DNA of 64,000 nucleotides, taken from positions 41,511,928 through 41,575,927 of the forward strand of contig NC_133776.1 in assembly GCF_003597395.2 (NCBI RefSeq), written 5' to 3'. Positions 34,887 to 47,290 of the stretch are shown piece by piece (the first letter of the stretch is position 1; each line of letters opens with the position of its first letter). The position numbers and the translations under genes were made by a program. Source of the stretch: Chelonoidis abingdonii. Lineage: Eukaryota; Chordata; Testudines; Testudinidae. The notes beneath the pieces are model-generated. The model was not told the origin of the DNA and did not search any database. It was given only the letters and a program-made list of their open reading frames with translations.

Positions 34887-37800
34887 CCTATAACTCCATT
34901 GAAATCAGTTCCGTGAGGAAGTTAGGCACTCAGTTGAACACGTATTATTCAACACACAGTATGTACACTCTAAAATGGTTACTGCTGGCTTCCTTAGAAA
35001 AGTGGCTATGTTCTATTCACCCCTTCTTTAGAGTTAAAATAAAAACAGCCAAAATCTCCTCTCAGTTATGCTGTTGGAAATCCAGAGTGACCCTTCTGGT
35101 ATCAACTGTTATTCTATATTTACACCAGAATTTGACCCATAATTTTAAATAAACCATGCTTCTATTTTTAAATAACTCTGGAAAACTGCTGCAATTCATG
35201 GAATCTATAAATGCACTGATGCATGGAGCTGAGTTGAAACACTAAACTAGTCTGCTACAGTTACAGGATTAATAGTATGATTCAGCATATTTTGTACAGA
35301 ATAGGGAATACCACTGATATTGTTAATACCTTACTAATGGTAAAAAGGCATAAAGATATCTTTGGATATACACTCTAGCATTGAAACTCTTAAATATGAA
35401 GTGTCTACAATGGTTCCACAATTGAAAACTAGAAATGGACCAGTTTGGATCCATATTCAAACTTGCCCAAATTTCGGTAGTTTTGGGTTTGCGTTTTGCA
35501 AACGATCATTCCTTAGGCTTTGCTTTGATTCTATTGAGTCACTTTGGCTGTTAAAGATAAAGACACACAAAATAGGGTTTAGGAAAATAAAGTTAAGGAG
35601 TAATAGAGATAGACTGTGGATAATTTGTCCTAAAGAAAATATTGAAGCATAAACACAAAAGCATCCATGCCTGCTGATGTCATATTGAGCATTTGAAAGA
35701 AGACAGAGAATACATTTAAGATTGTAACTAGAATGGGTGAATCTTGTTTCATTTACCATTCTTACTAAAAGCTTTGCTGGAAGACTAGATTCACTTGGTA
35801 ACAACTGCAGTTTTCATCACAATCTTCGATGAGGGGATGAGATATCAGAATTTCAATACCTAACACATGTTGTGAAATAGTGATATCTGAAAGTATAATA
35901 AAAATATTTTTTTAAAAACATTTTATACTTTGACTGTTTGGCCATTCCTATCTGTTAGCTGTAGTTTATAAGGCTGAAACACAAGAAAAGAACCTAAATA
36001 GCCTTGGCAGTAAATGAAATTACAGAATATGGAAAAGGTCAAAGCAGTACAGCACACAACAATAATTTACAAAACACATGAGGTGTTCAAATTCTAATAC
36101 ATCATTTTTGTGACAGAAATTGTAAAGAGAACAGCAAGTGACACAAAATGAATCCTTAGTGATTGACATAAGAATGGGAAAGAGGTCAAACTTAACCCAT
36201 TCCTGATTAAAAAAAAATTTTTGTATCATCCTCAAAAGTGAAACTTGAATTGCTGAGAAAATTAAAATCAACCAGCCAAACACTCCACACAATTGCCATT
36301 TATATTTGTATTCTCTTCAGGGTTAGCAGTCTTACTATTGTTTTATTCTATAGCGCCCTAATGTGTCATAAAATATTTAATAAAAGATAAAAGATTTTAC
36401 TCTGAAACAGATGTCTAGGAGAAGAACAAAGTAATGCTGCAATTCTAGATGATTCTGACATTTCGTTGGGCTATACTTGCCTGCTAATCTCACGTTTCCA
36501 AATTAATTTCCTTAGCTGATTGCATTTCAGTGATTGGTGAGAACAGATGGGGTAGAAAATGTCATTTCTTTGTGAAGACACTCAAAAGATATGAACAGGA
36601 AGTGATAAGGTCAGGAAAATACCGAGGGGCAAATTATTACAGGGAGAGAGACGAAAAGCACTGTCCGAGTGGTTCTGTCAAGAGCCATTATGCCTTTATA
36701 GGGCACAAGACCTCCAGAGGCAACGTGGAGATGAAACGAAGAAGTTCTGGGCAATAGGACTTGCTACACTGTTAAAGCATGTAGTCAGAGCTCCCCCCAC
36801 GTGTTGGCTAGTACACAGCTGCAGGAGTGTTGTAAGCAGCACTAACTGCCAATCACTTGTGCTCCCAGCATTTGTATGCAAATTATTGCTCTTTGTGCAA
36901 TGAATGCACTATAACGGGATAGGGCTTCCTGCACTCTAATGCACCCTGGCAGACCTAGCTATAATTGGGTTCCATGATTTTAATTAGTCGGACCTTATTT
37001 TGTAAGTAGTTCTCTCACCTGGGCTACTCACAGAGTAAAGTGCTATGCAAGGTAAGTGTGGTTTAACATACCCCAATATTAGTAAAATAATGATATATAT
37101 ACAACGCTCAGCACCTGAAGACCTGACTTTTAAAAGTTTGCACTCAGGGATTGATTTGCATGAATCATGGATTGCTGCTGTTGGGTTATTATAATGCCTT
37201 TCTCAAGGAAACATTTCTAGATGGTTTCTTTTCCTAATAAAATTTTTTGTATCCATTCATCCATCCTCTAATAAAACTTCAAGATTGCTAGGAATCGGAA
37301 CCTTTTCTGTAGAGATTTCTAGATAAATTCCTCTCTCTGCCTTAGATCTATACTTTTGCTAATTTGTGAGTAAGTTTTTATTTCCAGTTGATTTACACAT
37401 AAGCCCTTTCTCTGTTTTACTATCTAATTTCTGCTTCCAAACTACATATCTTTGTGTTACAACTAAGTGGCATAATTCTCCAAAGTACTCACTAAATATG
37501 ATCCACTTCTTAACGTTATGATGGTTTCTAGGGGTATCTTTTTATAAATATGTTCCTTAAACAACTGTGTTGTTGCTGTCAAATTTATTGGAAAGTCTCA
37601 TCCATTTTCCACTCATTCATTGCTAGGGGTTGAATTAGTACTGCCTTTTGACATTAGCCTGAATAAAAAATGATTAGATCTCAACTGGTATAAATTGGCA
37701 TTGCTCCATTCAAAGATCTATGCTAACTGACACTATCAACCAAAATATTTACTAAAATTAAGTTACAAGTAACAATGTACCATCCAAATGATTCCCTTTT

Positions 37801-38685
37801 TTTTACAATATAAATTATATATTACGTTCTTCAAAACTGGTGCATCACACTTTCAAAAAAGAAAGTCAAATTAAATACTAGTTTAGTTAAAAGAAATGCA
37901 TTATTCGGTTCATTGCTTCAGAGAATAAAAAAGTACAAAGTATGGAGCAATCAATAGCTGGAGATGGGCAAAGTTGTATTGCACTTAAAATTAGTCATCT
38001 CATATTTTTTTTAAAGGAGAACAAGCCTGCCCTGGAGCCCCCATTGCAGGGCTCTCTAAAGAAGAAGAAAACTACCCATGCTACACGTGTTCTAGGAATA
38101 AACAGCACACTTCAGACACCAGAGTTCTTTGTCCAGGTAAAAGGTGCCAGAGTCAATACTCTTGACTTTAAAAACATCTGAAACAATCCTCTAAAATTTG
38201 AGGCATTTAACATGGAATTAACAGACTGTTTGATATTAGGTAGGACTGAAAGGAAGCAAACAACGATCCAAAGGATGATGCGGTTCCAAATTGGTTTGGG
38301 CAGATGATGATAAAATTATATATCAACATCAGAATCTTTAGGCCAGGAGGAGGAGATGCTTTGGGGAGGACAGAGGAGTTAGCTTTCCCCATAAAGCTCA
38401 GAGACTTTGGTGGAACAGACACACACTGGACCTGGACATGTAGGGTGAAATTCTGGATCCACTGATTGGTCCTCTGACATTCATAGGTATCAGCCATTTT
38501 GTAAGATGGATTCAGAAAGCCCGTGAAGTAAGATAAAAGAAGCGGGTTAGCCTCTTGAGAAATGCTTTTTTCTAGCAAAGCGTTGCTTCCTTATACAATG
38601 GGGAATAGTGGCGTCCATTGGTGGATGCAAGTGAATTCCTGAGTCCACCAGGATTTATAACGTATCTTATAACATAATTTTCTAT
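34887..38685. other. Unannotated, mostly AT-rich sequence
   Basis: Nothing with coding support. ATGCAAAT, an octamer motif, occurs near 36875, but alone this is not evidence of regulation. Frames of 90-123 codons at 35362, 35457, 36020 and 38207 lack domains and lie in AT-rich DNA. Confidence 0.4.
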
Positions 38686-38689
38686 ACAG

Positions 38690-39290
38690 TTTCTTCACTG
38701 ACCTCCTTTTACTTTCTGGGTAAAGTTCAAGTTACTCAGCTTCACTCTTAATACTCTGTACAGCTTAGCCTCATGTACATATTTATCTGCCATCTCTGTG
38801 GCTCGCATCCCCCAATTGCCTTGTTTCTTCCTTTGTTTCCCCCTCCCATGTACACTTGAATGTTACTATGCTACTGCCTAGGTTTGTTTTGACAGCCTTT
38901 TTTCTGTGCACCAAACATCCTCAATCTCCACCTCAAATATTCAATCCTTTTCCCTGGCTTCCTACTGTTGTTTCCTCTCCTGCACTGCCTGCTCCTCCCC
39001 TCTTCCATTACCTGATTCTCATTTAGAAACTATCAGAACTTGTCAACTTTTCCAGCAATATCCTAAGAAGATTCTCATGATAGTTATTTATTTTAACATG
39101 TGACCATCCTTTCTTTCCTATTTCTTTTAGTGTGTGATTACTTCCTTGTTTAGCACATACTATGTTTGCCTGGTTTTGACTGTAAGCTCTTGGGGGGGCA
39201 GAGGCTGTGACTTTTAAAATTATCTGCACACTGGTTTGCAAGGTTACCGCATTGTATTAGGGTAAGATTGCGTCTTTAGGCACAGCCCTG
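38690..39290 (+). repeat. L2-like LINE 3' end
   Basis: Sense codons from 38697 read FTFWVKFKLLSFTLNTLYSL, then SCTYLSAI, fitting the L2/CR1 pattern HWLPxxFRIxFKLLxLTFKAL...LAPxYLSDL. The segment ends with TGTAAGCTCTTGGGGGGGCA (39180-39199), a 3'-tail word I associate with old amniote LINE/SINE ends. Heavily decayed. Confidence 0.5.
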
Positions 39291-39696
39291 AATAGTAGGT
39301 GGTGCATTGGCTCAGCAGCAATACAAATGACTTTATGCCTCAGAGACACATGTCATCGGTATAATCCTTTTTTCAATGTGTAACATACTTCCCCAGAGCA
39401 GCCAGCCATTGGAACAATGCCATGGCTGCCTGCCTAGTACCCACCCACTTTCTCTTGAGCTTCCCTCAGCACCTGGCGCTATGTTCTGGGTATCTTTCAT
39501 GCAGCTGGGAAGCAGAGGGAAGGGTGTCCTTTCTTTTGCTGCTTGCACAATCTAGCCCTAAAAATTTAATATAATGTCATTGTTACTTTTCATTTGGGTA
39601 AAACTCTCACTCACTCCCAGGGGAGTTTGTGCCTGAATTAAGAGTGCTGGATTGGTTCATGTAATAAACTCATGCTACTGTGTGACTGAATGTGCA

Positions 39697-39832
39697 GTAT
39701 CAGAGGGATAGCCATATTAGTCTGGATCTGTAAAAGCAGCAAAGAGTCCTGTGTAACCTTATAGACTAACAGACATATTGGAGCATGAACTTTCGTGGGT
39801 GAATACCCACTTCGTCGGATGCATGAATGCGC
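39697..39832 (-). repeat. Penelope-like interspersed repeat with hammerhead-like motif
   Basis: The segment from GTATCAGAGGGATAGCCA to CGTCGGATGCATG is a repeat abundant in turtles and crocodilians. On the minus strand it ends in a fold matching a hammerhead ribozyme: CCGACGA, a 6-bp stem GTGGGT/ACCCAC with loop ATTC, GAAA, a tiny stem-loop, then TC. Penelope-like elements are known to carry hammerhead motifs near their ends, so that class is the best fit. No protein is encoded here. Other classes remain possible because I recognise the sequence but not its curated name. Confidence 0.6.
39785..39820 (-). other. Hammerhead-ribozyme-like core (fossil)
   Basis: Read on the minus strand: the core heptamer CCGACGA (39818-39812) where the consensus is CUGANGA; stem II GTGGGT...ACCCAC with a 4-base loop (39810-39795); GAAA (39794-39791); stem III reduced to two pairs around a TCAT loop; then the T-C cleavage position. 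U4 of the core is C, which should abolish self-cleavage in this copy. Confidence 0.55.
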
Positions 39833-41729
39833 AGTGTACATGAATATAATTAGAAACTGTTCTGGGTGGATGGGAAGAGAGTGAGATATACATGACTCAT
39901 TAATCCAAGTGTTGCAGTATTAAATCTCTGTGCTTTGCACTGAGACTTCACAACATTGTGATGCATGTTATTTTGTTCAAATGGGAAGATGATACTTTCA
40001 GCTGCCGCTCTGAATTAAAGAAAGGGAAATCTCTCATCAATCTGTTTCCATTCCCTACGGACAGTAAGAATTGACTTTGACAATGTCTGTACTTCATGAT
40101 GAATTATTCTGTTAGGGGCTGGAGAAGAGAAAGAAGAAAGAATGAAAGGCAGGAGGAAGAGATCTAGATAAAAATATCTATGTACTTCAAAGCATAGGAA
40201 AACTGGAATCAAACAAAATTTTCTTTTTCCTATCTATCTTAAGCCCAGATTCATCGAGGTACTAAATATGTGCCTAACTTTATGCATGTGAAGAGTCCCA
40301 TTGACTTCATTGGGGCCAGTCATGGTCAGAGTTGGGCATGGGCTTGAGTATCTTGCTCTGCTCTCATGTCTAACAGAGGGTTTTTTAATTATTAATAGTA
40401 TTTAATATTAGTAGTATTTAATTGTTAATAGTATTTCATCCAGGCTTTGTGCAATAAATATATTTAAATCTCCTTCCCCCCCTACTTTGTAGTTCATATT
40501 TTAAAGCTGCCTGAAATTAAAAGAGTGATACCTTTTCAGATATGAACAATCATGTATCATGGACAGCTGCTAGAGTTTAATGATCATAGGACTTGAAGAT
40601 GTTTTCCGATTTGCTGTAGGATGCATAAGGGGTATAATTAGTTTTCCATAGAAATTGTTATCTCTTTTTTAGCACTCGACCAGATGTGCTCAGTAATTTC
40701 TTTGTGAGTGTTAGATATATTATTTCTTGTACACAGATGGAAGCACTAAAATGGTGTTCTGTAAGATCATATTCCATAGGCAGTTGCTCAAATGATACAT
40801 TCCTATGTAGATCTTCAAGAGTCAGGCACATTTTTTGTGACTGAAATCACTATAGCATTTTGGTCCCATGAATGCTATCAACTAGTGTTGTGTTGCATAG
40901 AGTAGGTTATTAGGAGAGAATTTATTTTAAGGATGATTTTAAATATATTTAATGGAAGAATCTCAACTGAGATGACAGGACATGTTTTCTGTTTATATTT
41001 AGGGACAAATTCAGAAGCCTCAACTCAGTTTCTACTCCGCCCTCTCTCAGGTAAAGTCAATGGGAAATAGATCAAGTAAGAACCAATAGCCCTTAGAAAT
41101 TGTGCCATCTAGAGTGTAGAGAAGGAACAAGAAAAGATGGGTACATAATAGGATTTTATTGGTTTGCTGACATTTTAGAAAAATCAATTTGAATTTTTTT
41201 TAGGTTTTTTGTGTAAAACCAAAAGGCCAAAGAGATGTTTTGTTTTGATTTTGAGCCTTTTAAACTTTTTTAAAAAACTTAAAAAAATAAAATCAAGGGA
41301 AATTACTACAGAAAAACTCATTTTTCAAACAAAATTCTCCATTTAGAACATGTTGAAAATGAAATTATTTTAGGACTTCTTTTAGGAGATGTCTTTGTTT
41401 CTATCTAAAATATTTTTGTTTTTCCAAAATTGCCAAAAAATTTTGAGATGTTTCAGGATCACTGAATCGCCATTTTTTGTGCTGAAAAAGGGTTTTGGTG
41501 AAGAAAAAAAAAAGTGCCATGCTCTAAAAACAAGGCCTGTAGAACTGTAAATCTGGAGTAACTCCATGGAAGTTAGCAAATTTTGCCAGTGACTTAACTG
41601 GAAGCAGGTTCAGCTCTGTGGGTTATATTCTATCATGGACCAGTGTAGAGCACTGCTCAAATATACACACAGTCAGTAGTGATGACTGGGATATAGAGTA
41701 ACTCCACAATCAATTCCTTAGTGAGTGTG
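39833..41729. other. Unannotated AT-rich sequence
   Basis: No gene or named repeat. CATTGACTTCATTGGGGCC near 40299 and AAAGTCAATGGG near 41053 match the recurrent motif in the findings. Confidence 0.4.
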
Positions 41730-41734
41730 AGGGT

Positions 41735-42235
41735 TTATGCCCCTTGTCGCAGGGCAGCATGGCCTAGTGGCCAGAGTCCATAACATAAGCCCTCGTTACA
41801 GGGCAGTAGGACCTTATTACTGGCTCAGTGGGTGGGTCCTACCAAAACACACTGAGGCTCACGGGGGCGGGGGGGGGCAGGGGAGGTACCAGTCCATCAC
41901 CCCCCTCTGGATTGCTTCCTACCGGCCTGGGAGTTGGGGGCCTTACACAAATCCCAAGGATCTCCATGGGTCTCCGGTTCCTCCCACCAGAGGGGTTCAT
42001 GCCAGCCTGTAGAAGCCTCTGTTCCTAGCAGCTTCAAGAGCATCAGCTAGTCCTCCACAGGAGCTTCCCAATTGTCCTTCCCCTGCAACTGCCAGCCCAG
42101 ACTGAGCTGAGTTCCCTCCTTTTATGCTCCTAGAGCATTTGGAGCATGCCCAGTACAAATAGGGCGGGACCTCTTCTGTCAGAGCTAGTGATCTGAGGGG
42201 CTAGGGCCAGTATGGGGCAGGACTGCCTCCTCAGT
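41735..42235. repeat. Unclassified GC-rich interspersed repeat
   Basis: A GC-rich island in AT-rich DNA, from GGGTTTATGCCCCTTGTCGC to CCAGTATGGGGCAGGACTGC. I recognise it as a repeat that recurs in turtle genomes but cannot place its class. GGCCTAGTGG at 41761-41770 fits a tRNA A-box, so a tRNA-derived or tRNA-primed element is possible. The 91- and 66-codon plus frames are low-complexity readings. Confidence 0.45.
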
Positions 42236-42533
42236 GAGTAACAAAAATCCCATGTGTTGTATATAAAATATATACACTTTTGTTCAGCACTGCTAGTACT
42301 GAAAAAATATTTTCTGTATGAAAGTTTTGATGTGAAATATTTCTATATGTATGAAAACATTTTGTATTTACTATACTGTTTATTATTGCCTTTAAATAGC
42401 ATGTATGAGTAAAACCTTAGCTAGAGAGAGGCTCATTTAGGAAGGCATGTAAATCAGATATTGCCAAATATTTGACTGCAAGAGTTTGTTGCTACCTCCA
42501 AGTTTTCCTTTGAATTTCATCTTTGAACAGGTC

Positions 42534-43600
42534 TAGGGTGACCAGATCACCCAGGTCAAGTATCGGGATGCGGGGGAGGGTGCAGAGGGGAAAAAAATGG
42601 CGGCAGAGCGAAAAAAAAAAAAAAACTACTAACAAACAAAATCTCCCACCCCCGATTCCTCCTCCCTCCTCAAGCACTGGAGGGAGGCCTGGGAGACTCA
42701 GGGGAGCATGGGGCCGGCGTGAGTGTGAGTCCGGCTTGCCTCAAGCACGCACGACTCGGGCGCGGTATCTGGAGGGAGGGTAGGGGATGGCCTGTGGGGC
42801 CAGGCGGCGGCTGTTCTCCCCAACTGGGCAGCAGGACTCGGAAGCAGCCGCTACTGCAGCTCCCACTGCCTCGGGGGGAGGAAGCGGCCGCTGGCCAAGC
42901 TCGGCGGCTGTGGCTCTGGCGCCCACGAACCCCCCAAAGCCGAATCTGCTGCAGGGACCCCTGGCCAGTCGCGTCTGGGCTGGCTGCCCAGCTGGTGCAA
43001 ACCCGCAGGCGTCTCCAGAATGGGGGCAGCAGGCCCAGCCCCCCCATCCCGCTCGGGTCCCGCAGGGGAATGAACGGGGCTGGGCTGCCAATGCCTCCAC
43101 CGCGGGATTGCACCAGCTGGGCAGCCAGCCCAGACGCGACTGGCCAGGGACTGGGAGCAGCGTGCACGGGTGCCAAAGCCGCAGCTGCCGAGTGCCACGT
43201 GCTTGGCCACTTCCTCCCCCCTGCAGCAGTGGGAGCTGCGGCTGCTCCCAGGTGGGGAGAACAGCCGCCGCATGGCCCAGCGAGCCACCCCACTACTCTC
43301 CCTCCAGGTACCGCCCCAAATGCTGCCTGCTCGGGGCCAGGCCGGACTCACACTCACCTCGGGCCCGCGCTTCCCTGTGTCTCCTGGGCATGGTGTGCTT
43401 GGCAAGAGGCGGGGATTTGAGGAGGGAGCCAATGGGGGAAGGAGAGAGCGGAGTTGGGGCGGAGGAGGGCACGAGCGCTTCCGGGCTCCAGAGCCTTTCC
43501 ATGTTTGTCCAGTGTCCCGACCTAATATTGGTCGGGACACGGGACAAACAAGCAGATATCGGGACAGTCCCGATAAAATCGGGACGTCGGATCACCCTAG
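42534..43600. mobile_element. 1.07-kb palindromic (foldback) hAT-like element
   Basis: The ends TAGGGTGACCAGATCACC and GGATCACCCTAG are inverted, with flanking AACAGGTC at 42526-42533 and 43601-43608 (8-bp TSD; the match can be read as 7-9 bp). Nearly the whole element is a hairpin: 42961-43000 is the exact 40-bp reverse complement of 43108-43147, and matching pairs continue outward through GGCGGCTGTTCTCCCC against GGGGAGAACAGCCGCC. The interior is very GC- and CpG-rich. Four long overlapping frames (207, 233, 229 and 313 codons) are mirror-image artefacts. I recognise the GTCCCGATxxxGGGAC end motifs from a turtle MITE family, of which this seems an expanded form. Confidence 0.85.
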
Positions 43601-43608
43601 AACAGGTC

Positions 43609-46600
43609 TCACCTCATTTTATATCAAAACCAGAATTTAGGCAAGTTCTTTTGAAAACAGGCCCATGGCTACTGCAAAGTTCTGAAAACTTTAGCTTCTT
43701 TTTCTACAAACATGGAATTTGTGTGTAACAAAACTAGAGAATATCCTCAAGGAATATGTCCAAATCCAAATCCTCCTCAGACTGTTAGCTTAAGATCTGG
43801 ATTTTGTAAATGACCCTTAATGTTATTTTAGGCCAAGAAACAACTTTTCACATCTGAACATTGTGTAAAGTCTGGAATCGTGGAAAATTAGATATCTGTC
43901 TTATAATTTGAGCCCATTTCCACAATAAAAGAAACCCAAAGCCAGGTAGGTTTGCATGGTTTGGGGGTTTGTTGGAGACATCTTGCACAATCCTTGTAAT
44001 TGCATACAGATGTATTCATTTGCATGCACAACAGGTATGGACAGTTTCTTTTAGGGGCACCATGGGAATCCACATTTTAAAATGTAGGAGTCTATATCAC
44101 TATGAGACAGCATATGATGAACTTTCTGAATACTTCATATTGCAATAAATGTAATGCTGAGCAAAGATCATTTATACATTATGTATGATAATGCCTCAGG
44201 AACATTATTATGGAGTAAAATCAGAAGTACAGAAGAATACTAAGAAATTGTTTCAGATTAAATTCAACTTTATCACTTGTGGGAGATACCTCCTACTTAG
44301 GTGAACAATGTTATCACATCATTAAATTTATTTCTGCCAACCTTTATGAAAATCATGTTCTCATGATTGGCTTGAGCCACCTCCGCCTGCTCTATCTTTA
44401 TATATATATATATCTTTGCTCACATTTTTTCTGAAAGAAAACCACAGTCACGGTATGCTCTAGAGGGATGGTAAATGGATTTTCCAGGAGTTTGTAATCC
44501 ATTTCACTCTTTTTCTGTAGCACCATAAACAGGTGGCCTTTCAAAGCCATCATACACCTCACCTTGACTTCAAAACAAAAGCAAGCAAACAAAAAATACA
44601 AGTGAAATAGCTACTAGAAAACTCCTTGGAGGTTTACTCTACTCTCCTCACTGCCTCCTATCCTTCAGACCTTTTACATGCAGACATTTCTTACTATTCT
44701 GAAAACCCAGAGGTTTATTCTTTAGTGAAGATTCCTGAATAGTAAGGACTTACTGGTCATATCACGTGCAAAACATAAGCACTTAATAGCAAGGAAAGGA
44801 GATAAATAGCTAAAGACAAAATAAATCTTCCACTGAATACAATGGGACAGATTCTTGGCCCCAACTGCTTTGTGCTGTTGAAAACTGCCTTATAGGGGCA
44901 GGCAAGGATTCCTCCCTTAACCTCTCCGTCCATATGTCAGGGCAGGGGCATGTCAGGAGCTGGCAAGGCGGAGTCATGCCCTGGTGGAGCAAGGTGGAGT
45001 GCCTCATACTCTTCTTGATCTTGAACCTCTGTGAAACTGCTATAGATGGTGTAACTTGGAAATACCCTAATGAGCCTGGTCTAAGGTCAACACTGTTTTG
45101 GTCCAGGGCAAAGAAGTGATTTGGGAATTTTAAAAAGTTTATTTAAAATATACTTATTTTTTTCTTTATTTTACAGTGAAATTTATAGAGGAAGGAAAAT
45201 CAACTACAGGATTGTCTTAGTGCACTGCAATGTAAGCAAGGTTTAGAAAGTCTCTTGTAACTAGGTAAACCAACCACTGTACAACAGCACCGGGAACAGC
45301 TTCCTAGGGTGCTCTGTCTTAGGAAATCTCCACTGTTACAGTGTCAGGAGACCACAAGACCATGAGCAGTGTTCAGAGACAGGCCTGCATTTCCTAGGAC
45401 ACAGCTGAGTCACATCTATTTCTACTCTGTAAGGCTCTGTTGAGTTTGTGCACTGCGGCCCCTGCTGTGAGCATGTCTAGTCTGTACAGCACTAGTGCCA
45501 TGAACAGGGTTACTGCCTTAGCCCTTCGCTGTGTTGTCTTGTACCTAGAACACTTGAGAATGGTTTGTGGGAGGTCTTCCAGGTGGTCGGTGAGGACCTG
45601 GGACTGCACCATCATGTTGCTAGGCTAATAGGAGATATAGCTGAGACCGAGGCATTTCTGTGAGACTTTTCCTTTAGTGACAGCTAGGGAGGTGGGCACA
45701 TCCATTCTGAGCCATGCTTACTGATTGCTTAGGGCATTGAGTATGATGCCTAATGCTTACTTTTAAGTGATGATACTGCCCTTAAATGGGAAAAATGCTT
45801 TGGGGAAGAATTAAATAATGCCAAAATGTTCCTTGATCTCTTTCAATACCATCTCTCAAGCCTGTTTTGCAGAAATGTCCTCCAGGATATTCAGTGAAAA
45901 ATTGATTGTTTCACCAGGGAGTTTTCACTTCCTTGCTTTTGCAAGGTTGCAGCAGACATGTAAAATTACCTGAACATCATTGTATGGCTGCATAATAGGC
46001 TATATTGAGAAAAACAAGAATACAGATTGGATCTTTTCAAAGCAAAGTATGACCAAATTTAAGAAAATATAATCCAACAGCATCTTTTAAAAGTTTTCCC
46101 TTTAACGGGTTTAATTCCTTCTGGTAAGCTTTGTCTAATGCAGACCTTTTCACCTGGTATAATATTTCCACAAGGTCAAATCTTCACTGAAGTTAGGAAA
46201 AAAATCAATATTTGTTAATAGATGCTATTGTTTGTTCATCCTTTAATCAGTTAAACAAATAATCAGTGTAGCAGCTTAAGCAGCTGTATGTTATCTCTTA
46301 TTGCAGTCTACTCGTGAGTGATGGTCTTTCTAAAATGAGAAAGCACAAGGAGATAAGAGAGAAGGGACACGAGAGATGGGGAAATTCAGGAGCTGACTGA
46401 ACATTTTCCAAATACTCTCAGCAACAGGACAAACATTATAAAACTGAGTTGTTTCTAGTTCCTGACTCTTTAAGCAAAGGGTTTTCAAACTCTGATGTCC
46501 TAGTAAACCTTGCACATAAAGGAAAAGAACAACCGTTTCCAATCACAGTATAACATGTCAGTAGTGAGCCTGAGTTCCATTATTTAGAACTTTGCCGATC

Positions 46601-47184
46601 ACAATAATATAGACCAGGGCCACTGAGCAGGTAACAAAATATTCATCCCCACTAGTAGATAAAAGTTGTCACTCTTTTTTTTAGCTCTATATAGGGGTCT
46701 AAGGGTCTAGTGTCCTGTGTGGCACATTAGATCTAAACTCTTGGAAGGGATTGCAGAATTATCTGGTGGGGCCTCTTCTAAAATGTTCTCCTCCCCCAGC
46801 ACAGGACAGTAAGTGATGTCACCCTAGTGTTATTAGTTTTGATATTAAATTCATTCTGCCATCACATTGAACTCTAGGTTAAATGTTTGCACTTAGAATA
46901 CTGAGATCAGCCTATACAAAATTTGTTAATTTCTAAGTGTTGCTCTCCTCATCTAAGCACCTGGCTTTTTACCAACATTTTGAAGTTTTGCTCCTGTTTG
47001 TGCATTTGAGCAACACTTCCTTCTTCATTCCCCTCTTTGAGCGCATAGATGTCAACAGAGCAAAGCACTTGCTTAACTTTAAGATCTTGGCAGGATTAGG
47101 ATTTAAGTATGAATTTGGTATGAGTTTCCTCTTCCACTTCATTTGATAGGAAAACTGTGCCACCACACTGATTTATTCTCTCAG
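43609..47184. other. Unannotated sequence
   Basis: No gene recognised. A (TA)n run lies at 44398-44413. The 73-codon minus frame at 45394-45615 is basic and leucine-rich without a domain I can name; it could be a transposon-derived fragment, but I cannot support that. Confidence 0.4.
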
Positions 47185-47290
47185 CAGTGCCAAAGGGCCA
47201 CCTGAGAAGGAGGCCCCACTGTGCTGGGGTTGTACAAACACAGAGTAGTAGACAGTCCCCTCCCCGAAGCATTTACAATGTTGGCAGGAA
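47185..47290 (+). repeat. SINE-like fragment
   Basis: The run GGCCCCACTGTGCTGG, TTGTACAAACACAGA, ACAGTCCCCTCCCCGAAGC matches a widespread amniote repeat whose consensus runs CCATTGTGCTAGGCGCTGTACAAACAC...GACAGTCCCTGCCC. The same word set occurs at 48690 and, inverted, at 56480. MIR/CORE-SINE-related assignment is tentative. Confidence 0.45.

Noticed and set aside
36870..36885. ATGCAAAT octamer as a POU-factor enhancer site
   Set aside because: One 8-mer in AT-rich DNA is expected by chance. No conservation data are available.
38207..38578. 123-codon minus frame
   Set aside because: No domain, no splice or promoter context, no family resemblance.
42670..43728. Long frames of 313, 233, 229, 207, 156 and 119 codons on both strands
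   Set aside because: They overlap one another in opposite directions inside a GC-rich palindrome. Proline/alanine-rich readings mirror each other and stops are rare simply because of base composition.
45394..45615. Basic 73-codon minus frame as a possible transposon or host gene piece
   Set aside because: I could not match it to a family, and a 62-codon plus frame overlaps it, so chance is the simpler reading.
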